Of a DNA stretch of 64,000 nt, positions 46,606 through 57,704 are shown one piece after another (within the stretch, counting starts at the first letter, position 1; each line of letters opens with the position of its first letter). The notes under the pieces were generated by a model that worked only from the letters and a program-made list of their open reading frames with translations, searched no databases and was not told where the DNA came from. Origin of the DNA: Caulobacter sp. 17J80-11. GTDB taxonomy: Bacteria; Pseudomonadota; Alphaproteobacteria; Caulobacterales; Caulobacteraceae. The translations under genes and the position numbers were made by a program. The stretch lies in contig NZ_JACSJI010000007.1 of assembly GCF_014349105.1 (NCBI RefSeq), forward strand, positions 106,787-170,786, written 5' to 3'.

Positions 46606-46745
46606 CCCTCTCCCAGAGGGAGAGGGAGGGGCCCACGCGCAGCGTGGGAGGGTGAGGGGTTACGCGGCCCGCCGTTTGTCCCTCAACCTTCCCACCCGCT
46701 ATCGCGGGCGGGCCCCTTCCTTCTCCCGACCGGGAGAAGGAGAAC
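46606..46745. repeat. Intergenic palindromic repeat, family A copy 4
   Basis: CCCTCTCCCAGAGGGAGAGGG, GGTGAGGGGTTACGC, then mirrored CCTCAACCTTCCCACCCG and TTCTCCCGACCGGGAGAAGG. It overlaps the last 47 bases of the convergent acetyltransferase gene. Confidence 0.85.
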
Positions 46746-47898
46746 GATAGGGCGAACACTCCTCTTCCAGCGCCGCCATTTCCGCCGCCACCGCCGGGCG
46801 TTCGCGCTCGAGGTAGCGGGCCACGGGCGCGCGCAGCGCCGGGTCGGCGATGTAGTGGGCGGAATAGACCGGCCTGGGCAGATAGCCGCGGGCCAGCTTG
46901 TGCTCGCCCTGGGCGCCGGCCTCGACCCGTTTCAGCCCTCGCGCGATCGCGTACTCGATCGCCTGGTAATAGCTGAGCTCGAAGTGCAGGAACGGCACCG
47001 GCTCGGTCGCGCCCCAGTAGCGGCCGTAGAGCGTGTCGCCGCCCACGAAGTTCAGCGCGCCGGCGATCGGCTCGCTGCCGCGCCGGGCCAGGAACAGCAC
47101 GACCTGGTCAGCCATGCGCTCGCCGATCAGCGAGAAGAACCGCCGATTCAGATAGGGCTGGCCCCACTTGCGCGAGCCGGTGTCCTCATAAAAGGCGAAG
47201 AAGGCGTCCCAGTGCGCCTCGGTCAGATCGGCGCCGGTCAGGATCTGGATCTCGAGCCCGGCCAGGGCCTCGCGCCGCTCGCGCCGGATGGTCTTGCGCC
47301 GGCCCGACGAGAGGGCGGCCAGGAAGTCCTCGAACGAGGCGTAGCCCGGGTTGTCCCACCAGTACTGCACGTCCTGGCGCAGCAGCAGGCCGTGGCCGCC
47401 CAGCCGCTTCCAATCGGCCTCGGTCGGGAAGGTCACGTGCAGGGACGAGGCGCGGCTCTGGCGGCAAAACTGCAGCGCGCCGCCCAGCAGGGCCTCCCGC
47501 ACGGCTTCGGCGTCGGCGTCCGGCCGGGCCAGCAGGCGCGGGCCGGTCACCGGCGTGAACGGCACGGCCGACAGCAGCTTGGGATAGTAGCGCCCGCCGG
47601 CGTCCTCGTAGGCCTGTGCCCAGGCGTGGTCGAACACGTATTCGCCCTGGCTGTGACCCTTCAGGTAGAGCGGCATGACGCCGACAACGCTGCCGGCCTC
47701 GCCCTCCACCGCCAGGTGCCGCGGTCCCCAGCCGGCCGCCTCGACGGCGCAGCCGGCCTGTTCGCAGGCGTCGAGGAAATCGAAGCTGACGAACGGATTG
47801 CCGGAGGGCGCGGCGCAGGCGTCCCAGGCCTCGCGGCCGATCTCGGCGATGCGGCCGTGCACGCGCACGTTGGTTGGGGCGGAGGCGGGGGCGCTCAT
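46699..47898 (-). CDS. GNAT/FemAB-like N-acyltransferase (DUF482 type)
   Basis: A 399-residue member of the PF04339-type group (annotated as peptidoglycan biosynthesis or GNAT-like). Typical segments are NPFVSFDFLDACEQAGC, VMPLYLKGHSQGEYVFDHAW, SSGRRKTIRRERREAL, FFAFYEDTGSRKWGQPYLNRRFF, YGRYWGATEPVPFLHFELSYYQ and VEAGAQGEHKLARGYLPR. Its last 15 or so residues (SPSPGREKEGARPR) are encoded by the family A repeat, so the native stop was probably lost or replaced. Confidence 0.87.
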   Translation of the reverse strand: MSAPASAPTNVRVHGRIAEIGREAWDACAAPSGNPFVSFDFLDACEQAGCAVEAAGWGPRHLAVEGEAGSVVGVMPLYLKGHSQGEYVFDHAWAQAYEDAGGRYYPKLLSAVPFTPVTGPRLLARPDADAEAVREALLGGALQFCRQSRASSLHVTFPTEADWKRLGGHGLLLRQDVQYWWDNPGYASFEDFLAALSSGRRKTIRRERREALAGLEIQILTGADLTEAHWDAFFAFYEDTGSRKWGQPYLNRRFFSLIGERMADQVVLFLARRGSEPIAGALNFVGGDTLYGRYWGATEPVPFLHFELSYYQAIEYAIARGLKRVEAGAQGEHKLARGYLPRPVYSAHYIADPALRAPVARYLERERPAVAAEMAALEEECSPYRSPSPGREKEGARPR

Positions 47899-47946
47899 TG
47901 CGCTCCGATCTAGGGACTGCAGAGCCGGAAAGCCAATGCGAGGCCG

Positions 47947-48034
47947 AAATCCTCGTCCTTCGACGGGCTCAGGATGAGGATTTCTACTGACCGCGCAGGA
48001 GCCCTCATCCTGAGCTTGTCGAAGGACGAGGGCG
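47947..48034. repeat. Intergenic repeat, family B copy 3
   Basis: AATCCTCGTCCTTCGACGGGC then TCAGGATGAGGATTT, a 21-base centre and CCCTCATCCTGAGCTTGTCG then AAGGACGAGGGC. It lies between the acyltransferase start and the HD-protein stop. Confidence 0.85.
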
Positions 48035-48036
48035 GT

Positions 48037-48609
48037 TCACGCCGTCAGCGCCGCCACCTCGCGCGCCAGGTTAGCCCGCGCCTGCGTCTCGTAGCGCTCG
48101 CGGAAGCCCGGATCGGCGTAGATCGCCGGGCCGTTCAGGAAGTGCTTCAGCACCGCGGCGCGGCCCATCCGGTAGAGGTCTTCGGGCACGTAGCTGTATT
48201 CCTGCCGGATCGCGCGGGCGTAGGCGTCGTACGCCGCCGCCGGCCGGCCCAGGATCGAAAGGTCGATCGAGACCAGCAGCGCGCCCAGCCGGTCGCCGGG
48301 CTCCACCGCATGGCCTTTGGTGAGATGGATCAGCCGCACCACCTCGGCGCGCTCCTCAGCGCTGACGCCCTGGCCGGCCAGGTCGCGCTCGGCCCGGTCG
48401 GCGCTGCGGTCCTCGTTGTCGGAGCGGGTCGGGTCATAGATCGCGTCGTGCCACCAGATCGCCCGCTCCAGGGTCAGGCGCTCGGCCGCCGACAGGTCCG
48501 GGACGGCGGCGAGCTCGTCCAGGCAGTCCTGCACGTGGGCGAGGGTGTGATAGCGCCGATGCGGCTCGGCGTAGGCCAGGACCAGGCCGGAGTGAGGTGC
48601 GCGTGTCAT
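48037..48609 (-). CDS. HD-domain metal-dependent phosphohydrolase
   Basis: A 190-residue protein of the predicted HD-superfamily hydrolases that begin with a YHTLAHVQDCLDEL motif. The metal-binding HD pair is in AIWWHDAIYDP; EDRSADRAERDL and LIHLTKGH follow. The natural substrate is unknown. Confidence 0.85.
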   Translation of the reverse strand: MTRAPHSGLVLAYAEPHRRYHTLAHVQDCLDELAAVPDLSAAERLTLERAIWWHDAIYDPTRSDNEDRSADRAERDLAGQGVSAEERAEVVRLIHLTKGHAVEPGDRLGALLVSIDLSILGRPAAAYDAYARAIRQEYSYVPEDLYRMGRAAVLKHFLNGPAIYADPGFRERYETQARANLAREVAALTA

Positions 48610-48683
48610 TCCTGCCGCCGAACTGCTGGCGATACGGCACGGACGCTAGCGCTGAAGTTAAATACGGCCGAGTTAACAATAGT

Positions 48684-49127
48684 TCAGGCGTGATCGCTGG
48701 CGAGATCCGGGCGCGCCACGACCCAGAAGCTCAGCCAGCTGGCGACGCACCCGACGCCGAGCGCCGTCGCCCAGAACACGGGCGCGACGTACCCGCCGAG
48801 CAGGCTTTCATCGAGCAGGCGCTCCACGAAGGGCAGGATCAGCAGAAGCGGAACGGCGGTCAGGGCGCCGCCCAGGCCGTAGCTGAAGGCGCCGACCACG
48901 CCGGCGGCGTGGAGCGCGCGGCTCAGCGGGACCAGCAGAAGCGCGGTGACGAGGATCGCCGGGAGATAGCCCCGGGTCACAGCGTCGGCGCCCAGCAGCA
49001 ACAGGCCGATCAGGTCGGGCCGGTCTCCGGACGCGAAGGTGTCGGCCGCCCCGCCGACCACCACCGCCAGAGGCAGGGCGATCAACGGGGCGACGAGAAC
49101 GGCGAGGGCGGTCGCCCCCGGCCGCAT
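48684..49127 (-). CDS. Membrane protein of unknown function
   Basis: A 147-residue protein with four predicted transmembrane helices (about 5-27, 52-72, 78-105, 118-138). Its ATG overlaps the stop of the cyclophilin gene by one base (TGATG), so the two are translationally coupled. No family recognised. Confidence 0.7.
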   Translation of the reverse strand: MRPGATALAVLVAPLIALPLAVVVGGAADTFASGDRPDLIGLLLLGADAVTRGYLPAILVTALLLVPLSRALHAAGVVGAFSYGLGGALTAVPLLLILPFVERLLDESLLGGYVAPVFWATALGVGCVASWLSFWVVARPDLASDHA

Positions 49128-49597
49128 CAGGCGGCGTCGGCCGCGACTTTCATGCTGACGATCTTGCCGGGCGCGCGCGGCGGCTCGCCCTTCGGCAGGG
49201 CGTCCACGGCTTCCATGCCCTCGGTCACTTCGCCCCAGACGGTGTACTGGTTGTCCAGGAAGCGGGCGTCGTCGAATACGATGAAGAACTGGCTGTTGGC
49301 GCTGTCCGGGCTGGCGGCGCGGGCCATCGAGCAGACGCCACGCACGTGCGGCGCGTCGGAGAACTCGGCCTTCAGGTTCGGCTTGCTGGAGCCGTTGTAG
49401 CCCGTGCCGGTCGGGTCGCCGCCCTGGGCCATGAAGCCCGGGATGACCCGGTGGAACACGACGCCGTCATAGAAGCCCTCACGGGCCAGTTCCTTGATGC
49501 GTGCGACGTGGTTCGGCGCCAGGTCCGGGCGCAGACGGATGGTCACGTCGCCGGTGTCGAGCTTCACGAGCAGGGTGTTTTCGGGATCGGCGGCCAT
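49127..49597 (-). CDS. Cyclophilin-type peptidyl-prolyl isomerase
   Basis: A 156-residue cytoplasmic cyclophilin. Active-site blocks are FYDGVVFHRVIPGFMAQGGDPTGTG, SMARAASPDSANSQFFI and FLDNQYTVWGEVTEGMEAVD. There is no signal peptide, which fits PpiB-type proteins. It is divergent from rlmE. Confidence 0.94.
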   Translation of the reverse strand: MAADPENTLLVKLDTGDVTIRLRPDLAPNHVARIKELAREGFYDGVVFHRVIPGFMAQGGDPTGTGYNGSSKPNLKAEFSDAPHVRGVCSMARAASPDSANSQFFIVFDDARFLDNQYTVWGEVTEGMEAVDALPKGEPPRAPGKIVSMKVAADAA

Positions 49598-49706
49598 CGG
49601 CGGGCACTCCTGATTTCAGTGTTCGCGCTGTCTGCCCCAACTCGCGCGGCGGGGGAAGGCTGCAAACGCCGTATTCGCGCCCGCCCGACGTGCTAAGAGG
49701 GCGCCC

Positions 49707-50423
49707 ATGAGTGAAGGTGAAGAGCGCCGCCGCATGGTCCGCCCGCCCACGGGCGGCGATCCGGCCGGGCGAGGCGGGACCGAAAAGCGGCTGAAGACCG
49801 CGTTCGGGCGGACGACCTCCCAGCAGAAGTGGCTGGAGCGTCAGATCAACGACCCCTACGTCCTGAAGGCCAAGGCCGAGGGCTGGCGCTCGCGCGCGGC
49901 CTTCAAGCTGGCCGAGATCGACGACCGATTCCGGCTGATCAAGCGCGGCTCCAAGGTCATCGACCTGGGCTGCGCGCCGGGCGGCTGGGTGCAGGTGGCG
50001 CTGAAGCGCGGGGCGGAGAAGGTGGTGGGCGTCGACCTGCTGCCGGTCGATCCGATCCCGGGCGCCGACCTGGTCGAGGGCGATTTCACCGAGCCCGGCA
50101 TGGGCGAGCGGCTGCTGGACATGCTGGGCGGCGCGCCGGACCTGGTGCTGTCGGACATGGCCCACAACACGGTCGGCCATAAAGCCACGGACCACCTGCG
50201 CATCGTCGCCCTGATCGAGATCGCCGCCGACTTCGCGATCGACACGCTTAAGCCCGGCGGCGCCTTCGTGACCAAGAACTTCCAGGGCGGCTCGGCCGGC
50301 GACGTGCTGGGCCGCCTGAAAGCGGCCTTCACCGAGGTGAAGTTCGTCAAACCCAAGGCCAGCCGGCAGGACTCCTCGGAAGTCTATCTGGTGGCGACCG
50401 GATTCAAGGGAGCCCCCCGATGA
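49707..50423 (+). CDS. rlmE: 23S rRNA (uridine-2'-O)-methyltransferase RlmE
   Basis: A 238-residue FtsJ/RrmJ protein that methylates U2552 (E. coli numbering) of 23S rRNA. The K-D-K-E tetrad is visible in SRAAFKLAEID, SDMAHNTVGHKATDH, FVTKNFQGG and SSEVYLVATGFK. The SAM motif is VIDLGCAPGGWVQVA. An N-terminal extension of about 30 residues is common in alphaproteobacteria. Confidence 0.95.
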   Translation: MSEGEERRRMVRPPTGGDPAGRGGTEKRLKTAFGRTTSQQKWLERQINDPYVLKAKAEGWRSRAAFKLAEIDDRFRLIKRGSKVIDLGCAPGGWVQVALKRGAEKVVGVDLLPVDPIPGADLVEGDFTEPGMGERLLDMLGGAPDLVLSDMAHNTVGHKATDHLRIVALIEIAADFAIDTLKPGGAFVTKNFQGGSAGDVLGRLKAAFTEVKFVKPKASRQDSSEVYLVATGFKGAPR

Positions 50424-50770
50424 GCCTCAACGACGCCCTGCAGGTGCTGGCCGGCGAACGCCTGAGCGCCGTGACCTTCCTGAAGGACTACCTGCAGCTC
50501 GACTTCGACGGTCACGTGATCTCGGCCTACGCCCTGACCGACGTCCGGGACGAGGACGGGACCATCACGGCCGACGACCCGGGCTTCCGCGACGCGCTGT
50601 GCGCCCGCATCGGCCGGGAGGTCGCCGGCGCCGAGGTGCAGGCCGAGCGCGTGTTCGTGCGCTTCGAGGACGGCGGCGAGGTCGGCGTGTCGCTGAAACG
50701 CGAGGACCGCTACGGCTCCGACGCGCTCAGCTTCGAGAGCTTCAGCTCCGACGCCGTTCACGTGGCCTGA
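50420..50770 (+). CDS. Conserved-looking small protein, function unknown
   Basis: A 116-residue acidic protein whose ATG overlaps the rlmE stop (ATGA), so it is coupled to rlmE. Features are YLQLDFDGHVISAYALTDV and VRFEDGGEVGVSLKREDR, a beta-rich pattern. I do not recognise a family. Confidence 0.75.
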   Translation: MSLNDALQVLAGERLSAVTFLKDYLQLDFDGHVISAYALTDVRDEDGTITADDPGFRDALCARIGREVAGAEVQAERVFVRFEDGGEVGVSLKREDRYGSDALSFESFSSDAVHVA

Positions 50771-51089
50771 GGCCCGGCGGCGGGCTGCGGTCCGTCAGCC
50801 GTCCGAACAACCACAGCAGCGCCCCCGCGCCGCCGCCGCCGGCCACCCACCACGGGTCGAGCTCCGCGACGCGGCCGGTAAAAAGCCGGCTGGCCGCCCA
50901 GGCCACGACGGCGGCGCCGATCAGCTTGCAGGCGATCTTCACGTAGGTGTCGGCGATCTCGGCCAGCACGGCTACGTCGGCGCGGTGCTGTTCCAGCGCC
51001 CGGTTGGCGCGAACCGCCGGCGGACCGCGCCGCACAGCCTTCCCCGGAGCGACCTTCGGGGAAGGCGTTCGTGTGCGAGCCGCAGCCAT
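50742..51089 (-). CDS. Small two-helix membrane protein
   Basis: A 115-residue protein with a basic N terminus (1-30), a helix YVKIACKLIGAAVVAWAASRLF and a second hydrophobic helix WWVAGGGGAGALLWLFG. It overlaps the preceding convergent gene by 29 bases. Function is unknown. Confidence 0.55.
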   Translation of the reverse strand: MAAARTRTPSPKVAPGKAVRRGPPAVRANRALEQHRADVAVLAEIADTYVKIACKLIGAAVVAWAASRLFTGRVAELDPWWVAGGGGAGALLWLFGRLTDRSPPPGLRPRERRRS

Positions 51090-51247
51090 GTGACCCCTCC
51101 GAAACGAGGGCGCCGGGCGAACTGGCGTCGATCCTCAGACTGCGCCGACAGGGCTAAGATTTCGTCGCGGACGGAAAGGGAAGGGCGTCCGGAACGTCCC
51201 GGACGGGCGCGCCGTTCTGGCGAAATCCCCGTTTCCGGAGTTTCGCC

Positions 51248-52051
51248 ATGGCAGACCTCCTTCGCCCCTTCGCCGTCGTCACCGGCGCGTCCAGCGGCAT
51301 CGGCTACGAGCTGGCCAAGCAGTTCGCCCAGAACGGCTACGACCTGCTGCTGGTCGCCGACGAACCGGCGATCGTCGAGGCGGCCGACACCTGCCGGCGC
51401 CTCGGGGTCGAAGCCACGCCGCTGGAGGCCGACCTGTCGACCGAACACGGGGTGAAGCGGCTCTACGAGCAGGCGCGCAGCGCCGGCCGGCCGGTCGACG
51501 CGCTGGCCGCTAACGCCGGGGTGGGCCTGGGCAAGTCGTTCTTCGACCAGGATTTCGACCAGGTCGTGCGGGTGATCGACACCAACATCACCGGCACGCT
51601 TCGCCTGATCCAGCTGGTCGGCAACGACATGCGCGAGCGCGGCCGCGGGCGCATCCTGATCACCGGCTCGATCGCGGGCTTCATGCCCGGCAGCTTCCAG
51701 GCGGTCTACAACGGCACCAAGGCCTTCATCGACTCCTTCGCCTTCGCCATCCGCAACGAGCTGAAGGACACCGGCGTGACCGTCACCTGCCTGATGCCCG
51801 GCGCGACCGACACCCGGTTCTTCGAGCGGGCCGACCTGACCGACACCAAGGTCGGCCAGGAGAAGAAGGACGATCCCGCCGACGTGGCCAAGACCGGCTT
51901 CGAGGCGATGATGCGTGGCGACGGCGACGTGGTGCACGGCATGAAGAACAAGCTGCAGGCGGCCGCCGCCGCCATCCTGCCCAAGACCGCCACGGCCGAG
52001 AGCCATCGCAAGCTGGCCGAACCGGGCTCCGGCGACGCCGACCGCACCTGA
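51248..52051 (+). CDS. Short-chain dehydrogenase/reductase
   Basis: A 267-residue classical SDR. It has the cofactor motif TGASSGIGYELAKQF, NAGVGLGK, ITGSIAGFMPGSFQ with the catalytic Ser and the YNGTK active-site Tyr/Lys. DEPAIVEA after the second strand suggests NAD preference (acidic residue). The C-terminal HGMKNKLQAAAAAILP is seen in several alphaproteobacterial SDRs. Substrate is unknown. Confidence 0.88.
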   Translation: MADLLRPFAVVTGASSGIGYELAKQFAQNGYDLLLVADEPAIVEAADTCRRLGVEATPLEADLSTEHGVKRLYEQARSAGRPVDALAANAGVGLGKSFFDQDFDQVVRVIDTNITGTLRLIQLVGNDMRERGRGRILITGSIAGFMPGSFQAVYNGTKAFIDSFAFAIRNELKDTGVTVTCLMPGATDTRFFERADLTDTKVGQEKKDDPADVAKTGFEAMMRGDGDVVHGMKNKLQAAAAAILPKTATAESHRKLAEPGSGDADRT

Positions 52052-52110
52052 CCACCCGAGGCGCCGTTTTGCGCGCTCAAGCTCGACGACGCAGCAGACG
52101 ACCTCCGTAG

Positions 52111-53676
<1,566 letters not shown>

Positions 53677-53688
53677 ACCCGTGCGATC

Positions 53689-53776
53689 GCCCTCGTCCTT
53701 CGACAAGCTCAGGATGAGGGCGACTGACAGCGAAGTAGAAATCCTCACCCTGAGCTTGTCGAAGGGCGAGGATTTC
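53689..53776. repeat. Intergenic repeat, family B copy 4 (reversed orientation)
   Basis: GCCCTCGTCCTTCGACAAGC then TCAGGATGAGGGC, a centre, then AATCCTCACCCTGAGCTTGTC then GAAGGGCGAGGATTT. Order of the two palindromic halves is opposite to copies 1-3, so the whole element is inverted relative to them. Confidence 0.85.
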
Positions 53777-53808
53777 GGCTCCGCGAGAGCGACGAGGGGG
53801 AGGGGACC

Positions 53809-54240
53809 ATGACGGGCGTTCAGATTTCGGAATTGGCGTTCAAGGCCGGCTGCCGGCCCGAGTTCTGCCTGCTCGGCGCGGCCATCCTGCTGGGCGTCCT
53901 GCACCTGGCCTGGGCGGCCTACGCCGCACGGATGACCCAGGGGCTGAAGTGGGGCGCGGGCGCCCGCGACACCGACCGGCCGCTGGGCAAGGTCGCCGGG
54001 CGCCTGGACCGCGCCTACAAGAACTACATGGAGACCTTCCCGTTCTTCGCCGCCGCCGTGCTGCTGGCGACCGTCACGGGAAAGCTCGGCGAGCTCAGCC
54101 TGTGGGGCTCGCTCCTCTACGTCGTGGCGCGGATCGTCTACGTGCCGCTCTACGCCCTGGGGGTGCCCACCGTGCGCTCCCTGGTCTGGTTTGTTTCCCT
54201 CGTCGGCCTGCTGATGGTGCTGGCCGCGCCGTTCGTCTGA
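53809..54240 (+). CDS. MAPEG-family membrane protein
   Basis: A 143-residue protein with four helices and the MAPEG signature: helix 1 LLGAAILLGVLHLAWAAYAA, then AGRLDRAYKNYMETFPFFAAAVLLA, YVVARIVYVPLYALGVP and a last hydrophobic helix. Relatives are glutathione-dependent or leukotriene-type enzymes; bacterial roles are not established. The GGGGGAGGGGACC stretch supplies the ribosome-binding site. Upstream of rsmB by 10 bases. Confidence 0.88.
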   Translation: MTGVQISELAFKAGCRPEFCLLGAAILLGVLHLAWAAYAARMTQGLKWGAGARDTDRPLGKVAGRLDRAYKNYMETFPFFAAAVLLATVTGKLGELSLWGSLLYVVARIVYVPLYALGVPTVRSLVWFVSLVGLLMVLAAPFV

Positions 54241-54250
54241 TCGGAGTCCC

Positions 54251-55552
54251 TTGACCCCCGCCGCCCGCCTCGCCGCCGCCGCCGAAGTCCTCGACCAGAT
54301 CGCCCGCTCGCGCGCGCCGGCGGAAGGGGCGCTGAAAGCCTGGGGCCAGACCCACCGGTTCGCCGGCTCCAAGGACCGGCGCGCCATCGCCGACCGGGTC
54401 TACCGCTGCATCCGCGCCAAGGCCCGGCTGAGCTGGGCCATGGGCGCGAGCAACGGCCGCGCGCTGGTGATCGGGTCGCTGGCCCTGATCGACGGGGTGC
54501 CGCTGGAGGAGATCGACGCCCTCTACACCGGCGAAGGCTATGCCCCGGCGGCGCTGACCGCGGAGGAACGGGCCCGCCTCGAGGCCCGGCCGGGCGAGCC
54601 GCCGGCCTGGGTCGCCGCGGGCCTTCCCGCTTTCGCGGCGGACAGCTTCCGCGAAGTCTACGGCGACGCCTGGGCCGACGAGGCCGAGGCCCTGATGCGG
54701 CCGCGCGCGCCGATCGACCTGCGGGTCAACGGCGAACGCGCCAGCGTCGAGGCCGTGAAGGCCGAGCTGGAAGGCGAGGGGCTGGCCCCCGAGCGCACGC
54801 CGTTCTCGGCCTGGGGCCTGCGCCTGACCGCCGAACCGCCGCCGAACGTGCAGAAGCTGGAGGCCTTCCAGGCCGGCCACATCGAGATCCAGGACGAGGG
54901 CAGCCAGCTGGCCGCGTGGCTCGCCGACGCGCATCCGGGCTGGACCGTGGTCGACTACTGCGCCGGCGGCGGCGGCAAGACCCTGGCGCTGGCCCAGTCC
55001 ATGGCCGGCAGCGGCGGCCTGATCGCCTGCGACGTCGAGCAGAAGCGGCTGGACAACATCCGCCCGCGCCTGAACCGCGCCGGCGTCACCGCCGAGCTGC
55101 GCAAGCTTGGGCTCGAGGGCGGCGGCATGGCCGACCTGGAGAACTCGGCCGAGCTGGTGCTGGCCGACGCGCCGTGCTCGGGCTCGGGCACCTGGCGTCG
55201 CCGTCCCGAGGACGCCTGGCGGCTGACCGAAGAAGAGGTCGATCGCCTGCACGCCCTGCAGGTCGTGATCCTGGGACGCGCGGCCAAGCTGGTGCGCCTT
55301 GGCGGGCGGCTCGCCTACGTCACCTGCTCGATGCTCAAGCGCGAGAACGAGGACAGCTGCGACGCCTTCGAGGCGGCGCACCCGAACTTCCGCCCGGTTT
55401 CGATCGAGACGGCCCTGAACACTCCGAACCTGACCGACGCCGCCCGGGCTCGGCTTGCCTCGCTGGCGAACGGGAGCCATAGGCTCCGGCTCTCCCCGCG
55501 CGCGACCGGCACCGACGGCTTTTTCATCGCGCTATACGAAAGGACCGCATGA
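54251..55552 (+). CDS. RsmB/NOP-family rRNA (cytosine-C5) methyltransferase
   Basis: A 433-residue methyltransferase. The N-terminal NusB-like region (1-75) has [19 protein letters not shown]. The catalytic domain has [49 protein letters not shown] (motif IV cysteine) and [12 protein letters not shown] (motif VI cysteine). The target may be 16S rRNA C967, as for RsmB, but family members vary. It starts at TTG and overlaps guaA by 4 bases. Confidence 0.9.
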   Translation: MTPAARLAAAAEVLDQIARSRAPAEGALKAWGQTHRFAGSKDRRAIADRVYRCIRAKARLSWAMGASNGRALVIGSLALIDGVPLEEIDALYTGEGYAPAALTAEERARLEARPGEPPAWVAAGLPAFAADSFREVYGDAWADEAEALMRPRAPIDLRVNGERASVEAVKAELEGEGLAPERTPFSAWGLRLTAEPPPNVQKLEAFQAGHIEIQDEGSQLAAWLADAHPGWTVVDYCAGGGGKTLALAQSMAGSGGLIACDVEQKRLDNIRPRLNRAGVTAELRKLGLEGGGMADLENSAELVLADAPCSGSGTWRRRPEDAWRLTEEEVDRLHALQVVILGRAAKLVRLGGRLAYVTCSMLKRENEDSCDAFEAAHPNFRPVSIETALNTPNLTDAARARLASLANGSHRLRLSPRATGTDGFFIALYERTA

Positions 55553-57120
55553 CCGCCCCCGATCCCGCCCGACTACACGAGCGCGTCCTGATCATCGACT
55601 TCGGCTCGCAGGTCACCCAGCTGATCGCGCGCCGGATCCGCGAAAGCGGCGTCTATTGCGAGATCCATCCGTTCGACAAGGCGGAGGCGATCCTCGACGA
55701 CTACCAGCCCAAGGCGATCATCCTGTCCGGCGGCCCCTCCAGCGTCACCGAGGAGGAGAGCCCGCGCATCGGCGCCAAGGTGTTCGAGATGGGCGTGCCG
55801 GTGCTGGGCATCTGCTACGGCGAACAGCTGATGTGCGACCTGCTGGGCGGCAAGGTCGAAGCCGGCCATCACCGTGAGTTCGGCCGCGCCGAGATCGTCA
55901 TCGCCCACGACACCCCGCTGTTCGCCGGCATCGGCGCGATGGATCACCGCGAGCAGGTGTGGATGAGCCACGGCGACCGCGTCACCGCGATCCCGGAAGG
56001 ATTCCGCGTCGTCGCCACCTCGACCGGCGCGCCGTTCGCGGCCATCGCCGACGAGGAGCGCCGCTTCTACGGCGTGCAGTTCCACCCGGAGGTGGTGCAC
56101 ACCCCGCGCGGCGCGCAGCTCTTGAAGAACTTCACCCATGGCGTGGCCGGCCTGACCGGCGACTGGACCATGGCCTCTTTCCGCCAGGAGATGGTCAAGA
56201 AGATCCAGGACCAGGTGGGCCAAGGCCGGGTGATCTGCGGCCTGTCGGGCGGCGTCGACTCCTCGGTCGCCGCGGTGCTGATCCACGAGGCCATCGGCGA
56301 CCAGCTGACCTGCGTCTATGTCGACACCGGCCTGATGCGGAAGGGCGAGAGCGACCAGGTCGTGAACCTGTTCCGCCACCACTACAACATCCCGCTGGTG
56401 CACGTTGACGCGTCTAAGGATTTCCTCGGCGCCCTGGCCGGCGTCTCGGATCCCGAGACCAAGCGCAAGACCATCGGCAAGCTGTTCATCGACGTGTTCG
56501 ACCGCGAGGCCGCCAAGATCGAGGGCGCCGAGTTCCTGGCCCAGGGCACGCTGTACCCGGACGTCGTGGAAAGCGTCTCGGCCCGCGGCGGCCCCTCGGC
56601 GGTGATCAAGAGCCACCACAACGTGGGCGGCCTACCGGACTTCATGAAGCTGAAGCTGGTCGAGCCCCTGCGCGAGCTGTTCAAGGACGAGGTCCGCGCG
56701 CTGGGCCGTGAACTGGGCCTGGACGAGGCCTTCGTCGGCCGTCACCCGTTCCCGGGGCCGGGCCTGGCCATCCGTATCCCCGGCGACATCACGCCGGAGA
56801 AGGTCGCCGTCCTGCAGGAGGCCGACGCCATCTACCTCGAGGAGATCCGCAAGGCCGGTCTCTACGACAAGATCTGGCAGGCCTTCGCCGTGCTGCTCCC
56901 GGTGAAGACGGTGGGCGTCATGGGGGACGCGCGCACCTACGAGAACGTCCTGGCGCTCCGCGCCGTGACCTCCACCGACGGCATGACCGCCGACTTCTTC
57001 GAGTTCCCGTGGGACGTGCTGGGCAAGACCGCCACGCGCATCATCAACGAGGTCCGCGGCGTGAACCGCGTCGTCTACGACGTCACCTCCAAGCCCCCCG
57101 GGACCATCGAGTGGGAGTGA
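55549..57120 (+). CDS. guaA: GMP synthase (glutamine-hydrolysing)
   Basis: A 523-residue enzyme that converts XMP to GMP. The GATase domain has [10 protein letters not shown] with nucleophile C89 and the triad His in [12 protein letters not shown]. The ATP-PPase motif is [13 protein letters not shown]; the dimerisation domain has [14 protein letters not shown] and the terminal [11 protein letters not shown]. The ATG overlaps the stop of the upstream methyltransferase. Confidence 0.97.
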   Translation: MTAPDPARLHERVLIIDFGSQVTQLIARRIRESGVYCEIHPFDKAEAILDDYQPKAIILSGGPSSVTEEESPRIGAKVFEMGVPVLGICYGEQLMCDLLGGKVEAGHHREFGRAEIVIAHDTPLFAGIGAMDHREQVWMSHGDRVTAIPEGFRVVATSTGAPFAAIADEERRFYGVQFHPEVVHTPRGAQLLKNFTHGVAGLTGDWTMASFRQEMVKKIQDQVGQGRVICGLSGGVDSSVAAVLIHEAIGDQLTCVYVDTGLMRKGESDQVVNLFRHHYNIPLVHVDASKDFLGALAGVSDPETKRKTIGKLFIDVFDREAAKIEGAEFLAQGTLYPDVVESVSARGGPSAVIKSHHNVGGLPDFMKLKLVEPLRELFKDEVRALGRELGLDEAFVGRHPFPGPGLAIRIPGDITPEKVAVLQEADAIYLEEIRKAGLYDKIWQAFAVLLPVKTVGVMGDARTYENVLALRAVTSTDGMTADFFEFPWDVLGKTATRIINEVRGVNRVVYDVTSKPPGTIEWE

Positions 57121-57242
57121 TCCTGCCGTAAGCCGCTCCCCTCGCGGGAGAAGGCGGCGCGCCTGCATTCCGCTTGCTCAGGGCGGTTTGCAGGCTCGCG
57201 GCCGAAGCCTTACCGTCCGCACACGCGGTCCGGGGGGCTTCG

Positions 57243-57629
57243 GTGGCGTGGAAGTCCGATTACGAAAGCGAGCGCACCTGGGAGCCGAACGAGCGGCTCG
57301 AACTGAGCGTCGTCGAGCACATGCGCCATGCGGCGACGTACCGGATCACCCGCAAGGGTCTTAGCTACATCGGCTTTCTCGCTTCCCAGACCGGCATGCG
57401 ACCGTTGTCGGCGCTGGAGCGGCTGCTCAACCCGGGGATCCAGGAACACGTCACCTGGCACGTGGCGTCGTGCAGCGGCGACCTACCGAAGCAAAAGCTG
57501 CACAAGACCGTCGCCGACGCACTGAAGGCCTATCAGGTCAGCCACGGCGTCCCGAAGGTCCGAGCAGGCAAGAAAGCGCGCGCCCTCGTGACGGTGAAGT
57601 TCGGTTCCCATCCCCGAATTGAGCCCTGA
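57243..57629 (+). CDS. Hypothetical protein
   Basis: A protein of 128 residues if translation begins at the GTG after GGGGGG; an upstream start in the same frame (57174) would add 23 residues. Segments are ERLELSVVEHMRHAATYRITRKGLSYIGFLA and NPGIQEHVTWHVASCSGD, with a basic C-terminal part. No recognised domain. Confidence 0.55.
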   Translation: MAWKSDYESERTWEPNERLELSVVEHMRHAATYRITRKGLSYIGFLASQTGMRPLSALERLLNPGIQEHVTWHVASCSGDLPKQKLHKTVADALKAYQVSHGVPKVRAGKKARALVTVKFGSHPRIEP

Positions 57630-57704
57630 GCGGCGCAGGCGCCCCCCCGCCTCTGGCGGCCGCCGCGGCGTGCGGCTAAGCAGCGGCGAGTTCCGAGGAT
57701 CCGC

